From Candidatus Rifleibacteriota bacterium (GTDB taxonomy: Bacteria > Muiribacteriota > Ozemobacteria > Ozemobacterales > Ozemobacteraceae), in the NCBI GenBank assembly GCA_012520995.1, contig JAAYNI010000096.1, positions 28,799 to 92,798 on the forward strand: a stretch of DNA of 64,000 nt. Reading direction: 5' to 3'. Below, one piece after another: positions 46,149 to 55,546 of the stretch (its first letter is position 1; each line of letters starts with the position of its first letter). The notes beneath the pieces are model-generated. The model saw only the letters and a program-made list of their open reading frames with translations, searched no databases and was not told where the DNA came from. A program made the translations under genes and the position numbers.

Positions 46149-46277
46149 TTTGATAAAATCGGTGTAAAAAATCATATCTCTTCTCTTAAGAGATTGATTA
46201 AATCTATTTTATGTGATAAAATCTTTGAACATTTGCGTTAGTGTACGGTTTTATTATTACAAAGAGCGGAGTAACAG
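46149..46277 (+). promoter_or_regulatory. region upstream of ffh with hairpin and repeated decamer
   Basis: TGATAAAATC occurs twice (46150 and 46212), and between them AATCATATCTCTT pairs with AAGAGATTGATT (46170-46199). This is the only sizeable gap before the long ffh to era series, so the promoter must be here, but I cannot fix the -35 and -10 boxes with confidence. Confidence 0.35.
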
Positions 46278-47624
46278 ATGTTTAGCAATTTATCAGACAA
46301 GCTGGGGCAGGTTTTCTCAAAGCTGAGAGGCAAGGGAAAACTGACCGAAAAAGATATTGACGAGGCTTTGAACGAAGTAAAAATAGCTTTGTTGGAAGCT
46401 GACGTAAACTTCAAGGTAGTCAGAAGATTTACGAAAAAAGTCAAAGAAAGAGCCTTGGGAGCGGAAATTCTCAAGAGTCTTACTCCTACTCAGCAAGTCG
46501 TAAAAATAGTTATGGAAGAGTTGACCTCTCTTCTTGGCGAAAAACGCGTAAAAATAACTGTTTCCCCGAAGAAGCCCACCATTATACTGATGGCTGGTCT
46601 CCAAGGTTCGGGCAAAACTACTACTTCCGCTAAGCTGGCCTTGAATCTTCGCAAGGAAGAACAGAAAAATCCTATGCTTGTAGCTTGCGACGTATACAGA
46701 CCGGCCGCTGTAAAACAATTGCAGGTTCTTGGCGAACAGCTTTCTGTCAAGGTTTTTGCTGGCGAGAAAGGCGAGAGGCCGGCTGATATAGCCGCGAGAG
46801 CTGTTGAGTTTGCCAGAAATGAGAATTTTGATACGGTAATCATAGACACGGCAGGTCGATTGCATATAGACGAGCAGATGATGGGCGAAATAAAAGAAAT
46901 CGCTGACAAAGTCAAACCTCATGAAGTTTTGCTTGTAGTTGATGCTATGACTGGGCAAGATGCTGTGAATATGGCGACCGAATTTAATGAGTTGCTTAGT
47001 TTGACAGGCATCATTCTTACTAAGCTTGACGGTGATGCCAGAGGCGGAGCCGCATTGTCTATACGCGAAGTTACAGGCAAACCGGTGAAGTTTGTAGGTA
47101 TGGGCGAGAAGGCTTCCCAGTTGGAGCCTTTCCACCCTGACAGAATGGCTCAGCGTATTCTCGGTATGGGAGACATGCTTTCTCTCATAGAAAAAGTCGA
47201 GGCTACGGCAGATTTGGAAAAAATGAAGGAGATGGAGAAGCGTGTTTTAAGCGCCGAATTCAACTTCAACGATTTTCTTACTCAGCTCAACCAGATTAAA
47301 AAGTTGGGTCCTTTGGATCAGCTTCTCGGCATGATTCCCGGTTTTTCTTCCATGGGTGACCTTTCCGCTATGTCCTATGACAATAAGCAATTCAAGCGGA
47401 TGGAAGCCATAGTTCTTTCTATGACTGAAAAAGAAAAAAATTATCCGGATATGATAGACGGTTCCAGACGCCAGAGAATTGCTGCTGGCAGCGGAAACAC
47501 GGTTCAGGATGTTAATCAGCTTCTCAAGCAATTCCAGCAGATGCGCAAAATGATGAAGCAGATGGGTAATTTGACGAAACGTAAAGGCGGGATGAGCAAA
47601 CTCGCCAAAATGTTCGGAATGTAA
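46278..47624 (+). CDS. ffh: signal recognition particle protein Ffh
   Basis: Ffh binds signal sequences on nascent chains and, with 4.5S RNA and FtsY, brings ribosomes to the membrane. The 448 residues have the N-helical bundle, the NG GTPase with GLQGSGKT at 107-114, DTAGR and TKLDGDARGGAAL, and a methionine-rich M domain closing with SGNTVQDVNQLLKQFQQMRKMMKQM. The length is normal. AGCGGAGTAACAG precedes the ATG. It leads rpsP-khpA-rimM-trmD-rplS, a very common order. Confidence 0.97.
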   Translation: MFSNLSDKLGQVFSKLRGKGKLTEKDIDEALNEVKIALLEADVNFKVVRRFTKKVKERALGAEILKSLTPTQQVVKIVMEELTSLLGEKRVKITVSPKKPTIILMAGLQGSGKTTTSAKLALNLRKEEQKNPMLVACDVYRPAAVKQLQVLGEQLSVKVFAGEKGERPADIAARAVEFARNENFDTVIIDTAGRLHIDEQMMGEIKEIADKVKPHEVLLVVDAMTGQDAVNMATEFNELLSLTGIILTKLDGDARGGAALSIREVTGKPVKFVGMGEKASQLEPFHPDRMAQRILGMGDMLSLIEKVEATADLEKMKEMEKRVLSAEFNFNDFLTQLNQIKKLGPLDQLLGMIPGFSSMGDLSAMSYDNKQFKRMEAIVLSMTEKEKNYPDMIDGSRRQRIAAGSGNTVQDVNQLLKQFQQMRKMMKQMGNLTKRKGGMSKLAKMFGM

Positions 47625-47663
47625 AGCAACTTTTGTTGTTCAAATTATATAAGGAGTTTTTTT

Positions 47664-47978
47664 ATGGCAGTTGCATTAAGACTGAAAATGATGGGCACAA
47701 AACATCGCCCTTTTTACAGAATTGTCGCTCTTGACAGCCGCAAAACCAGAGACGGTATGACTTTGGCGAACCTCGGGCAATATGCTCCTCTTGGCAAAGA
47801 AGCTACTATCGAGATTGATGAAGAACAAGCCTTGGATTTCTTGAATAAAGGCGCTGTTCCGTCTGAGACAGTAAGAAGCTTGCTTAAGAAAAAAGGCATA
47901 GTCAGAGAATATCGCAAGAACGAAAACGGCAAATCAAAGCTTGTTTGGGTTAAACGTGGTGCTGAGGCAGCTAAATAA
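47664..47978 (+). CDS. rpsP: 30S ribosomal protein S16
   Basis: S16 stabilises the 5' domain of 16S rRNA. The 104 residues match the family (MAVALRLKMMGTKHRPFYRIVALDSRKTRDG, LGQYAPL) with a slightly long, basic C-terminal tail (KLVWVKRGAEAAK). AAGGAG is seen 8 bases before the ATG. It overlaps khpA by one base. Confidence 0.97.
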   Translation: MAVALRLKMMGTKHRPFYRIVALDSRKTRDGMTLANLGQYAPLGKEATIEIDEEQALDFLNKGAVPSETVRSLLKKKGIVREYRKNENGKSKLVWVKRGAEAAK

Positions 47979-48217
47979 TGAGCGATATACCAAAGGAAAT
48001 GCTCGAAAAATTTGTCGGAGCATTGACAGAGCATCCTGACGAAGTGATTGTCACTCCTATAGAGGGTGAAGGCACTATAGTCTTCGAAGTTCAAGTTAAT
48101 CCTGAAGATTCCGGCAAAGTTATTGGCAGAAAAGGTAAAACCATTAACTCTCTTCGCACAATATTGCGTTCATCAGCTCATACTGGCCGCAAAAAGGTAA
48201 TAATGGAGCTTCTCTGA
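47978..48217 (+). CDS. khpA: KH-domain RNA-binding protein KhpA
   Basis: This small (79 aa) single KH domain has the GRKGKTINSLR loop (IGRKGKT, GxxG) and the strand TIVFEVQVNPEDSGKVIG. KhpA pairs with KhpB/EloR in several Gram-positive bacteria and affects cell elongation and small RNA use. It is placed between rpsP and rimM as usual. The start overlaps the rpsP stop (TAATG). It ends at MELL. Confidence 0.93.
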   Translation: MSDIPKEMLEKFVGALTEHPDEVIVTPIEGEGTIVFEVQVNPEDSGKVIGRKGKTINSLRTILRSSAHTGRKKVIMELL

Positions 48218-48282
48218 GTTTCGTGAAGGCTTTGGCTTTTTTTTGAAACTTTGATTAGCAGTTCGGCAAGGAAATATCTCAA

Positions 48283-48873
48283 ATGTCATGGAATCCTGAA
48301 AATGTCTTGGAAAATATCGCCAAAAAAAGACCTGTTTTTTCTGGCGAAGAGGCTGATTTGGCCGAAGTAGCCAAGCTTGGGAGACCGTTCGGCGTAAAGG
48401 GCTTTCACAAGATTGTCCTTTTAACAGACTTTCCTGAACGCTTTGAGGAAGGTTCGGAGCTTTTGCTTTTGAATCGTTCCGGCATTGTGGGAACGGTTAA
48501 AGTTGAGGCCTTCAATCTTTCGGCAATACCTGGAAGAGGAGAGCTCAAGCTTCAAAACGTCGATGACAGGGATACCGCTTCCGTTTTGACAAACATGCTT
48601 CTGGCTGTTCCGTCAGATGAAAGATTCGAGCCTGATGACGAAGATGACTTCTATCCTGACGAACTTTCCGGCATGTCTCTGCTATCTGAAGATGCTCAAG
48701 CTATTGGCGAAGTCATAGCTCTTGAGGCAGAAGTGCCTTCCCCTTACCTTACTGTTCGCCTTAATGACGGCGAAGAATTGATGATTCCATTCAGAAAGGA
48801 ATTCATAGAGAGCGTTTCGAGAGAAGATTCTGCTGTAACCCTTAAGGGCTCTGTGGATTTCCATAGGATCTGA
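48283..48873 (+). CDS. rimM: ribosome maturation factor RimM
   Basis: RimM helps assemble the 30S head around S19. The protein (196 aa) has a reprolysin-like N-domain, LAEVAKLGRPFGVKGFHKIV, and a C-terminal PRC barrel (DELSGMSLLSEDAQAIGEVIALEAEVPSPYLTVRLNDGEELMIPFRKEFI). An N-terminal extension of about 25 residues precedes the first strand, which is longer than usual. The AAGGAAATATCTCAA site supports the ATG at 48283. It is followed by trmD one base later. Confidence 0.92.
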   Translation: MSWNPENVLENIAKKRPVFSGEEADLAEVAKLGRPFGVKGFHKIVLLTDFPERFEEGSELLLLNRSGIVGTVKVEAFNLSAIPGRGELKLQNVDDRDTASVLTNMLLAVPSDERFEPDDEDDFYPDELSGMSLLSEDAQAIGEVIALEAEVPSPYLTVRLNDGEELMIPFRKEFIESVSREDSAVTLKGSVDFHRI

Positions 48874-48874
48874 G

Positions 48875-49609
48875 ATGCAAATAGATATAGTCACCATTAT
48901 TCCAGCAGTTTTTGACAGAGTATTCGATGAAAGTGTTTTAGGTACCGCTGTTAAGAGCGGTCTTATTACTGTGAATGTTCATAATCTGCGCGAATATGGA
49001 GAAGGCAAGCACAGAACCCTGGATGATACGCCCTTTGGCGGCGGTCCAGGCATGCTGTTTAAACCTGCTCCTTTGATTTCCTGCCTGACAGACTTGAGAA
49101 ACAGCGGGGCTCCTGCTCCCGTGATAGGTCTTACTCCTCGAGGGCATGTGTTTAATCAGGCAATGGCTAAGGAACTGGCTGCTTTTGATCGTCTTATTCT
49201 CGTTTGCGGCCGGTACGAAGGCTTTGATGAACGAATAGAAGACGAGTTTGACTTGGAACTTTCTATTGGTGACTATGTTCTTACGGGAGGAGAAATTCCG
49301 GCAATGGCAATAGTCGACTCTGTTGCGAGAATGATTCCCGGGACTGTCGGCAGTTCCGACTCAGTAATTTGCGACTCTTTCTACGACGGCTTGCTGGATC
49401 ACCCGCAATACACCAGGCCTGCTGATTATGAAGGCTATCAGGTTCCAGATGTGCTTTTGGAAGGCAATCATTCGCTTATTGAGCAATACAGAACATTTAA
49501 CTCTATTCTTGCCACTGCGGTCTTAAGACCTGACATGCTGGCTGAAACTGAGTTGTCCGCGGGCGACAAGCGCTTGTTTGCGTCACAGCTCAAAACCTTG
49601 AACAATTAA
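48875..49609 (+). CDS. trmD: tRNA (guanine-N1)-methyltransferase
   Basis: TrmD methylates G37 of tRNAs using S-adenosylmethionine. The 244 residues have the trefoil-knot motifs: DDTPFGGGPGMLFKPAPL, LVCGRYEGFDERI and LSIGDYVLTGGEIPAMAIVDSVARMIPG. HPQYTRPADYEG follows as expected. The length is normal and all key parts are present. It stands between rimM and rplS. Confidence 0.97.
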   Translation: MQIDIVTIIPAVFDRVFDESVLGTAVKSGLITVNVHNLREYGEGKHRTLDDTPFGGGPGMLFKPAPLISCLTDLRNSGAPAPVIGLTPRGHVFNQAMAKELAAFDRLILVCGRYEGFDERIEDEFDLELSIGDYVLTGGEIPAMAIVDSVARMIPGTVGSSDSVICDSFYDGLLDHPQYTRPADYEGYQVPDVLLEGNHSLIEQYRTFNSILATAVLRPDMLAETELSAGDKRLFASQLKTLNN

Positions 49610-49624
49610 AATTGGAGAATTGAA

Positions 49625-50002
49625 ATGAATCCGATCATTGAAAGTATAGAAAGAAATTATCAGAAAAACTTGAAAGATGTTCCCAAATTTGGCCCTGGCG
49701 ACACAGTTCGCTTGGAAATAAAAGTCAGAGAAGGCGAAAAAGAAAGACTTCAGGCTTTTGAAGGTGTAGTTATTTCACGTTCACACAGCGGTCTCAAAGA
49801 AAACTTCACTGTCAGAAAAATTTCTTACGGCGTAGGCGTTGAAAGAAAATTCATGCTTCACTCACCCAACATAGCTTCTATTACCGTTGTTCGCAGAGGT
49901 AAAGTTGCTAGAGCTAAACTCTACTACCTTAGAGACAGAGTTGGCAAAAAGACCAGAGTTAAAGACAAAATCTTCTTCAAAGACGAATCTGCTAAGAGCT
50001 GA
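49625..50002 (+). CDS. rplS: 50S ribosomal protein L19
   Basis: L19 sits at the subunit interface. The 125 residues have [51 protein letters not shown] and the [18 protein letters not shown] close. The ATG at 49625 has TTGGAGAATTGAA before it. It closes the canonical rpsP-rplS group and is followed by lepB 8 bases later. Confidence 0.97.
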   Translation: MNPIIESIERNYQKNLKDVPKFGPGDTVRLEIKVREGEKERLQAFEGVVISRSHSGLKENFTVRKISYGVGVERKFMLHSPNIASITVVRRGKVARAKLYYLRDRVGKKTRVKDKIFFKDESAKS

Positions 50003-50010
50003 ACAAGATA

Positions 50011-51012
50011 ATGTCCGAAAACATGGAAATAGAACAGGCCAGACAGATCTTAGATTCTGTCAAGGCCTGTTTTGCGGACAAAAAAGTCAATCTTTCGAAG
50101 CTTTCTGGGCTGGATGTTTTGTCTGTGAAAAAATGCGACTTGGAAGCTGATTTTTCAGAGTTGCCTTCAGAGCTGCGAAACAAAATAGAGCATGTGACAT
50201 TGACCCAGAGTTATACTTCCTTAGGGAAGAAGAAAGTCAGTGTTGATGTTGAGAAACAGACTGCTTCTTTTTTTTCAGCGAGTTTAAAGCTGCAAAGCGG
50301 GAAGAACCTTTTTGAGCTTTCTCTCTTTGACAAAGATTCTGAATTTCTTGGCACTGCTGCTTTTGAATTGACTTACAAAAGCTTTTTCCGTGAGTGGAAT
50401 GAAACTATTTTCATAGCTTTGGCACTTGCTCTCATAATCAGGGCTTTGATTATTCAGGCTTTCTGGATTCCTACGGGCAGTATGGAGCCGACGCTTTTGG
50501 GACAGCTCACAGAAAGGTTTTCTCAGAAAGTCACTAGACCTGGTGATCAGATACTGGTCAGCCGATGCGCTTATGTCATGGACTTCTCTCTGGACGGCAG
50601 GTTGCCTTTTTTGCCCCGCATACCCATCAAACTTCCGAAGCGAGGAGATGTGGTGGTTTTCCGTTTTCCGATTGAGATGCCTGGCGAACCTCCCAAAGAC
50701 TATATAAAACGGGTGATCGGTTTGCCGGGAGATAAGGTTCAGGTTTACAATTTTGAAGTTTACGTAAACGATCAGATTTTAAAAGAGCCTTATATAAAAG
50801 ATCCTCCATTTTATGATTATGGACCTGTGACTGTTCCCGAAGACTCTCTTTTTGTTCTCGGAGACAACAGAAATAACAGTTCTGATGGACATGATTGGGG
50901 TTTCTTGCCTCTTAGTCACTTGAAAGGGCAAGCGGTTTTGATATACAATCCATTCAAACGTTTCGGACCTATAAAAAGTATAGACCCTATGCCAGACAAT
51001 ATTACAAAATGA
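50011..51012 (+). CDS. lepB: signal peptidase I with N-terminal extension
   Basis: LepB removes signal peptides from exported proteins. The catalytic parts are present: IPTGSMEPTL with Ser157, DYIKRVIGLPGD with Lys233, and the box LGDNRNNSSDGHDWGF. The membrane helix is at about 132-152. Unlike most signal peptidases, about 125 residues precede it, with beta-like stretches (KKKVSVDVEKQTASFFSASLKL) that I do not recognise. An internal start near residue 127 is not supported by a ribosome site. The extension should lie in the cytoplasm. Confidence 0.9.
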   Translation: MSENMEIEQARQILDSVKACFADKKVNLSKLSGLDVLSVKKCDLEADFSELPSELRNKIEHVTLTQSYTSLGKKKVSVDVEKQTASFFSASLKLQSGKNLFELSLFDKDSEFLGTAAFELTYKSFFREWNETIFIALALALIIRALIIQAFWIPTGSMEPTLLGQLTERFSQKVTRPGDQILVSRCAYVMDFSLDGRLPFLPRIPIKLPKRGDVVVFRFPIEMPGEPPKDYIKRVIGLPGDKVQVYNFEVYVNDQILKEPYIKDPPFYDYGPVTVPEDSLFVLGDNRNNSSDGHDWGFLPLSHLKGQAVLIYNPFKRFGPIKSIDPMPDNITK

Positions 51013-51016
51013 ATTT

Positions 51017-51895
51017 ATGACACAAAGCTTGCCAGGACATATCAGAAAGGCTTTTAAATCGATTGACCGTTATTTACCGGTTATAGATATCGTCGTGGAG
51101 TTAGTGGATGCCCGCATGCCTTCTGCTTCACGCCTTTCAGGATATGTTGATAAACTTGGCAAAACAGCTATAGTAGGTTTGGCTAAGTCAGACTTGGCGG
51201 AATCTGCTGAAACCAGAAAATGGGTTAAAAGCTATGAAAAAGAAGGAATTTTGGCTTTACCCTTGGATTGTCGTAAAAAGAAGGCTGCTTCAGATCTTCT
51301 GAGAATGATCGCTTCGGTTCCTCTAACCAGACAAACATTGCGCAAACGCAGAATCCGCAGGGCTATGATTGTGGGAATTCCCAATGTCGGAAAGTCTACC
51401 CTTATAAACTCTATGGCAGGCAGGGCTGCTGCCAGGACAGCAAACAAGCCTGGTCTTACCAGAAATGTGCAGTGGATAAAGTTGGAGAACGGCATAGAAC
51501 TTTTAGACTTGCCAGGCATTTTGGATTATGCTTCCCTCAGAAGAGGTGATCTTCTGCGCTTGATCAATACTATGCCAACTGGAGAAACAGATTCTTATGC
51601 GCAAGCCAAGCAAATGCTCAAGCTTATGGAACTTGTAGGAAATGCTCATTTGATCGAGGGATACGGCGATTCTGCCGGGCATGATGAGTTTTTTGCCGAC
51701 TATGCGCTGAAACGAAATTTCCTGGCAAAGGGCGGGGAGCCCGATGTTTTCAGAGCTGTCAATGATATTATGAAACGTTTCACTAACGGCGGCTTTGGCA
51801 GAATGACAATAGAAAAAGCGGGCATGGAGTTTGATAAAATATGCGAAGAAGTTTTTTGCAGCCAAGAGGAAACATTGAGCAATGAATTATTCTGA
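51017..51895 (+). CDS. rbgA: ribosome biogenesis GTPase RbgA/YlqF
   Basis: RbgA acts late in 50S assembly. It is a circularly permuted GTPase of 292 residues: G4 first (AKSDL), then G1 GIPNVGKSTLIN, then G3 DLPGI. It begins with the usual PGHIRKAFKSIDRYLPVIDIVVELVDARMP segment. The C-terminal helical part is shorter than in Bacillus. It overlaps phoH by 14 bases and follows lepB by 4 bases. Confidence 0.93.
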   Translation: MTQSLPGHIRKAFKSIDRYLPVIDIVVELVDARMPSASRLSGYVDKLGKTAIVGLAKSDLAESAETRKWVKSYEKEGILALPLDCRKKKAASDLLRMIASVPLTRQTLRKRRIRRAMIVGIPNVGKSTLINSMAGRAAARTANKPGLTRNVQWIKLENGIELLDLPGILDYASLRRGDLLRLINTMPTGETDSYAQAKQMLKLMELVGNAHLIEGYGDSAGHDEFFADYALKRNFLAKGGEPDVFRAVNDIMKRFTNGGFGRMTIEKAGMEFDKICEEVFCSQEETLSNELF

Positions 51896-52844
51896 AAGCC
51901 TTTCTTTATCTGAAGAGCTTTCGAGGCTCGTGTTTTTTCCCGAAACTGAAAATGTTTATCGTATTTTAAAGGATGTGCCAGAAGTCGTTCTTAAGGCAAG
52001 GGGTAACCAGCTGGAACTGAATGGAAATCCTGAAAAAATTGATTTAATAAAAAAGATTTTACTTCTTCTTGCCAGAGAGATAGAAAAAAAACGTCTTAAA
52101 AGCAGCGCGGAAGCGAAAAATATATGCAAGCGTTGCTTGAATGATTCAGGTGATTGCGAGCCGTTTGAGCTTGTTCCTGACGAAGTTGTTATAGTAAGCG
52201 ACAGAGGCTCGGCTGTAGTTCCAAAAACCCGAAATCAATGGACTTATCTGACTTCAATTAAGGAAAATATCGTTACTTTGGCAAAAGGCCCTGCAGGAAC
52301 AGGGAAAACTTATCTGTCTGTGGCTATGGCTGTTAAAGCCTTGCGAGCTAAAGAAGTCAGCCGTTTGATACTTTCCCGCCCTGTAATTGAAGCGGGCGAA
52401 AGTTTGGGGTTTTTGCCTGGTGATATTAAAGAAAAGGTAGACCCTTACTTTAAACCTCTGTATGATTGCTTACAAGAATTTATAGGTCTTTCGAAGTTTG
52501 AACATGCCTTGAAGCAAGGCAAGATTGAAATAACTCCCTTGGCCTATATGCGCGGCAGAACTTTCAACAACGCTTTTGTAGTCTTAGATGAAGCTCAAAA
52601 TACCACTTTGATGCAAATGAAGATGTTTCTTACAAGAATCGGATTTGGCACTAAAGTTGTGATTACAGGCGATCATACGCAGATAGACTTGCCCTCGCCA
52701 AGAGATTCATCTCTTCATCATCTGGAAAAAATTCTCAGCGGCATTCCCAGCGTCAACTCAGTGTCTTTAACTTCTGACGATGTTATCAGACACTCAGTAG
52801 TTAAAGACATTATCGAAGCTTTTGACACCTATTCGGAGACCTGA
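51882..52844 (+). CDS. PhoH-like ATPase
   Basis: This 320-residue PhoH family protein has Walker A GPAGTGKT at 136-143, SRPVIEAGESLGFLPGDIKEKVDPY and FVVLDEAQNTTLMQMKMFLTRIG. It usually pairs with YbeY in RNA processing, and ybeY is two genes down. The part between the N-terminal region and the ATPase is shorter than usual and holds a Cys group (ICKRCLNDSGDCEP, residues 81-94) that I have not seen as typical. ATP hydrolysis and RNA binding are inferred from the family. Confidence 0.92.
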   Translation: MNYSESLSLSEELSRLVFFPETENVYRILKDVPEVVLKARGNQLELNGNPEKIDLIKKILLLLAREIEKKRLKSSAEAKNICKRCLNDSGDCEPFELVPDEVVIVSDRGSAVVPKTRNQWTYLTSIKENIVTLAKGPAGTGKTYLSVAMAVKALRAKEVSRLILSRPVIEAGESLGFLPGDIKEKVDPYFKPLYDCLQEFIGLSKFEHALKQGKIEITPLAYMRGRTFNNAFVVLDEAQNTTLMQMKMFLTRIGFGTKVVITGDHTQIDLPSPRDSSLHHLEKILSGIPSVNSVSLTSDDVIRHSVVKDIIEAFDTYSET

Positions 52845-52845
52845 A

Positions 52846-55065
52846 ATGACAGTTCCAAGCAAAAAAAAGTTTTCTACTATTTTGGATAATCTTCTGGTTT
52901 CAAGCCAGCATCAAAAAACCTTTTTCCTGTATTTGTTTTTGATGGTCATGGCTATCACCTTGATTTTGACGGTGAACCGTGAAGTCTTTATTTCAATTCC
53001 AAATGAAGGCAGACTTCTTGCAAACGATATTATAGCTCCTCTCGATGTCAGATATACTGATGTAAAACGAACCCAAGAGCTGATAGCGATCCAAAAAGAC
53101 AAGGTTGCTGATGTTGTTGTGTTCTACAAGGATGCTCAAAAAGACATATCTGAAAAGTTTCAATTAGCCTTGGAAGTTTTATCCGGCGTATATGCTCAAG
53201 TTCAGTCTATGGAGTTGTCCCAGATTAGAGACTCAAGCGAAAATATTTTAAATGTTATGCGCAACTCCCTTTCAAGAGACAGCCTAGCTTTGCTTACAAC
53301 TGATATACTTTTTCATCTTAAAAACCTTAAAAAGAATGAATTCGAGCAGCTTAAAGATGTCTCAACGAGACTTTTTGAATCTGTTGCTCATAGAAAAATA
53401 ACTGCGCAAAATATAGAGGCTTATCTTTCTGCTTTGCCCGCACAAATCAGCGCTCATGGCAAGAGCGCAAGCTTTAACGTTGTATGCTTGGCTTTGCTGG
53501 AAAGCTGTATTCATATTAACGCCTATGTTGATGCGGAAGCTACTAACAAAGCTAAAGAAGAGGCGGTTCTGGGAATTTTGCCTGTAGTCAGAGAGATTAA
53601 AAAGGGAGAATTGATTCTTCCTAAAGGTGAATTAGTTACTTCAGAGCTTGTTGCTATTTCCAAGGCTCTAAATAAATCTGTGCGCAAACGTCTTGTAGCT
53701 TCTTTTCTGGGTTTTTTGATTCTCTCTGTAGCTGTTGCTGTTTTGCTGCTAATTTATGCAAAACATTATGAACAGTCTGTTCTTCTTACCATAGATAAGT
53801 TTAAAGTTCTGGCATTGTTGTTGGTGAGCTGTTTAGCGGTACTGAGAATTTTATTCATAACAGCGAGCAGCTTTAAACAGCCTTTGCTTCTTTTGCTTTT
53901 CCATCCTTTGCCTACTTTTACACTTCTTTCTACAGTGCTTTTGTCTTATAAAATGGCACTGTTTTTAGTAATGGTGATAACTGCTTTTTCCTTTTTGATG
54001 GGGATAACAGTTCCAGTATCTTTGGGATTGATGATAGCATCAGTTGCAGGGATTTTTTCTTGGTCTTTGTCCACCACTTCCAGCTCTATGAGAAAGCAGG
54101 TTATTTTAACTGCTTTCAAAATGTCGGTTATTGGAGCTGTGGTCATTTTGGCTTTAATTTTAACAGATCTGGAAACTCATGGACCTTTGTATTTCAAACA
54201 GACTTTTCTGATGTTTCTGGTTGCATTAGGAAATGGCTTGTTGACAGGGATTCTATCTAACGGAATAGTTCCTTTTGTGGAAAATATATTTTCTTTTGCC
54301 ACTACATCCAGACTTTTTGAACTTGCCGATCTTTCTCACCCATTGCTTAAACGCCTTCAGGAAGAAGCACCTGGAACCTATCAGCACAGTATTGCTGTCG
54401 CAGCATTGGCGGAGGCTGCCGCTACGGCCATAAAAGCAGATGCATTGTTAACCAAAACGGCAGCTTATTACCATGATATAGGAAAAGTAAAACGTCCAAA
54501 TTTTTTTACTGAAAATCAAAGCGGAGAAAATCGCCATGACAATGTCAGTCCATATATGTCCAGTCTTATATTGATTGGCCATGTGAGAGATAGTATTGAT
54601 CTTGGCAGAGAATATGGTTTGCCTGAAAATGTTTTGTCTGTAATGGGACAGCATCATGGAACTACGCTGATAAGCTACTTTTTTCAAGAGGCCAAACAGC
54701 TGGCGGTTGATGGAGGTGAGGTCGCGGAAGAACGTTTCAGATATCCTGGGCCCAAACCTCAGTCTAAAGAAGCTGCCATTCTTATGCTGGCTGACTCGGT
54801 TGAAGCAGCTGCCAGAACATTGCAGCAGCACACTTATTCAAAGTGTGAGAACTTGGTTCATAAAATAGTAGAGCATAAGTTGAAAGATGAAAACCAGCTT
54901 GATGAAAGCGATTTGACTCTTAAAGATATAGAAAAAATAGAGTCTGTATTTGTCAGGTCGCTTACTTCAATGTATCATGCCAGAATAGATTATCCTGGCA
55001 AACTCTCTAATCAGGGAGGAGCAGAAGAAGGGGAGAAAAAAGCTGATGCAAGTAATGATAACTGA
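52846..55065 (+). CDS. 7TM-HD protein, PgpH-type c-di-AMP hydrolase candidate
   Basis: The 739-residue protein starts with one membrane helix, then an outside 7TMR-HDED domain (about 60-280), a group of seven helices (about 290-465) and a cytoplasmic HD domain. The HD domain shows TYQHSIAVAALAEAA, AAYYHDIGKVKRPNFF with the HD pair, GHVRDSIDLGREYGLP and QHHGT. PgpH proteins with this plan hydrolyse c-di-AMP. With CdaA at 4561 in the same window, a c-di-AMP role is plausible. I use the ATG at 52846 with CGGAGACCTGAA; a start at 52822 lies in the phoH gene. The tail is Glu/Lys rich. Confidence 0.88.
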   Translation: MTVPSKKKFSTILDNLLVSSQHQKTFFLYLFLMVMAITLILTVNREVFISIPNEGRLLANDIIAPLDVRYTDVKRTQELIAIQKDKVADVVVFYKDAQKDISEKFQLALEVLSGVYAQVQSMELSQIRDSSENILNVMRNSLSRDSLALLTTDILFHLKNLKKNEFEQLKDVSTRLFESVAHRKITAQNIEAYLSALPAQISAHGKSASFNVVCLALLESCIHINAYVDAEATNKAKEEAVLGILPVVREIKKGELILPKGELVTSELVAISKALNKSVRKRLVASFLGFLILSVAVAVLLLIYAKHYEQSVLLTIDKFKVLALLLVSCLAVLRILFITASSFKQPLLLLLFHPLPTFTLLSTVLLSYKMALFLVMVITAFSFLMGITVPVSLGLMIASVAGIFSWSLSTTSSSMRKQVILTAFKMSVIGAVVILALILTDLETHGPLYFKQTFLMFLVALGNGLLTGILSNGIVPFVENIFSFATTSRLFELADLSHPLLKRLQEEAPGTYQHSIAVAALAEAAATAIKADALLTKTAAYYHDIGKVKRPNFFTENQSGENRHDNVSPYMSSLILIGHVRDSIDLGREYGLPENVLSVMGQHHGTTLISYFFQEAKQLAVDGGEVAEERFRYPGPKPQSKEAAILMLADSVEAAARTLQQHTYSKCENLVHKIVEHKLKDENQLDESDLTLKDIEKIESVFVRSLTSMYHARIDYPGKLSNQGGAEEGEKKADASNDN

Positions 55066-55546
55066 CCAGCAAGATGCTGTAAAACCTGACTATGCTAAGC
55101 TGAAAAAAATATCCGCTGCAATTATGACTTATTTGGAGCTTCCCTCCAATTCGGAACTTTCAATATTGCTTTGCGATGATGACTTCATACAAAAGCTGAA
55201 TAATGAACACAGGCACATAGATGAGGCTACAGATGTTCTTTCTTTTCCTATGAGTGAACCTGGAATTTCGAAAAAAATTCATGTTTTGGGAGATGTTGTA
55301 ATCAGCACTGAAACTGCTATAAGACAAGCGAATAACTTAAAGCATCATCACATGCTGGAGATTATTTTTCTTCTGATTCATGGAATAGTGCATTTGGCTG
55401 GTTATGATCATGAAACCGACGAAGAGCGGGATCAAATGAAAGACTTGGAAATGGACGTTTTCAAGCACTTATCTGATATAAAGCTTCTGGATGATTTTTC
55501 TTTGTTTAAGATTTTGCCTTTAATTAAAAGAATTGATGAAACATGA
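55046..55546 (+). CDS. ybeY: endoribonuclease YbeY
   Basis: YbeY is a metal-dependent endoribonuclease for 16S rRNA 3' end processing and ribosome quality control. The zinc motif is HGIVHLAGYDHETDEE, all three His in place, preceded by the RHIDEATDVLSFPM strand-loop. The length (166 aa) is normal. The gene overlaps the 7TM-HD gene by 20 bases; the ATG at 55046 has AAGGGGAG 10 bases before it. It follows phoH and 7TM-HD and precedes DUF502, a common arrangement. Confidence 0.96.
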   Translation: MQVMITDQQDAVKPDYAKLKKISAAIMTYLELPSNSELSILLCDDDFIQKLNNEHRHIDEATDVLSFPMSEPGISKKIHVLGDVVISTETAIRQANNLKHHHMLEIIFLLIHGIVHLAGYDHETDEERDQMKDLEMDVFKHLSDIKLLDDFSLFKILPLIKRIDET

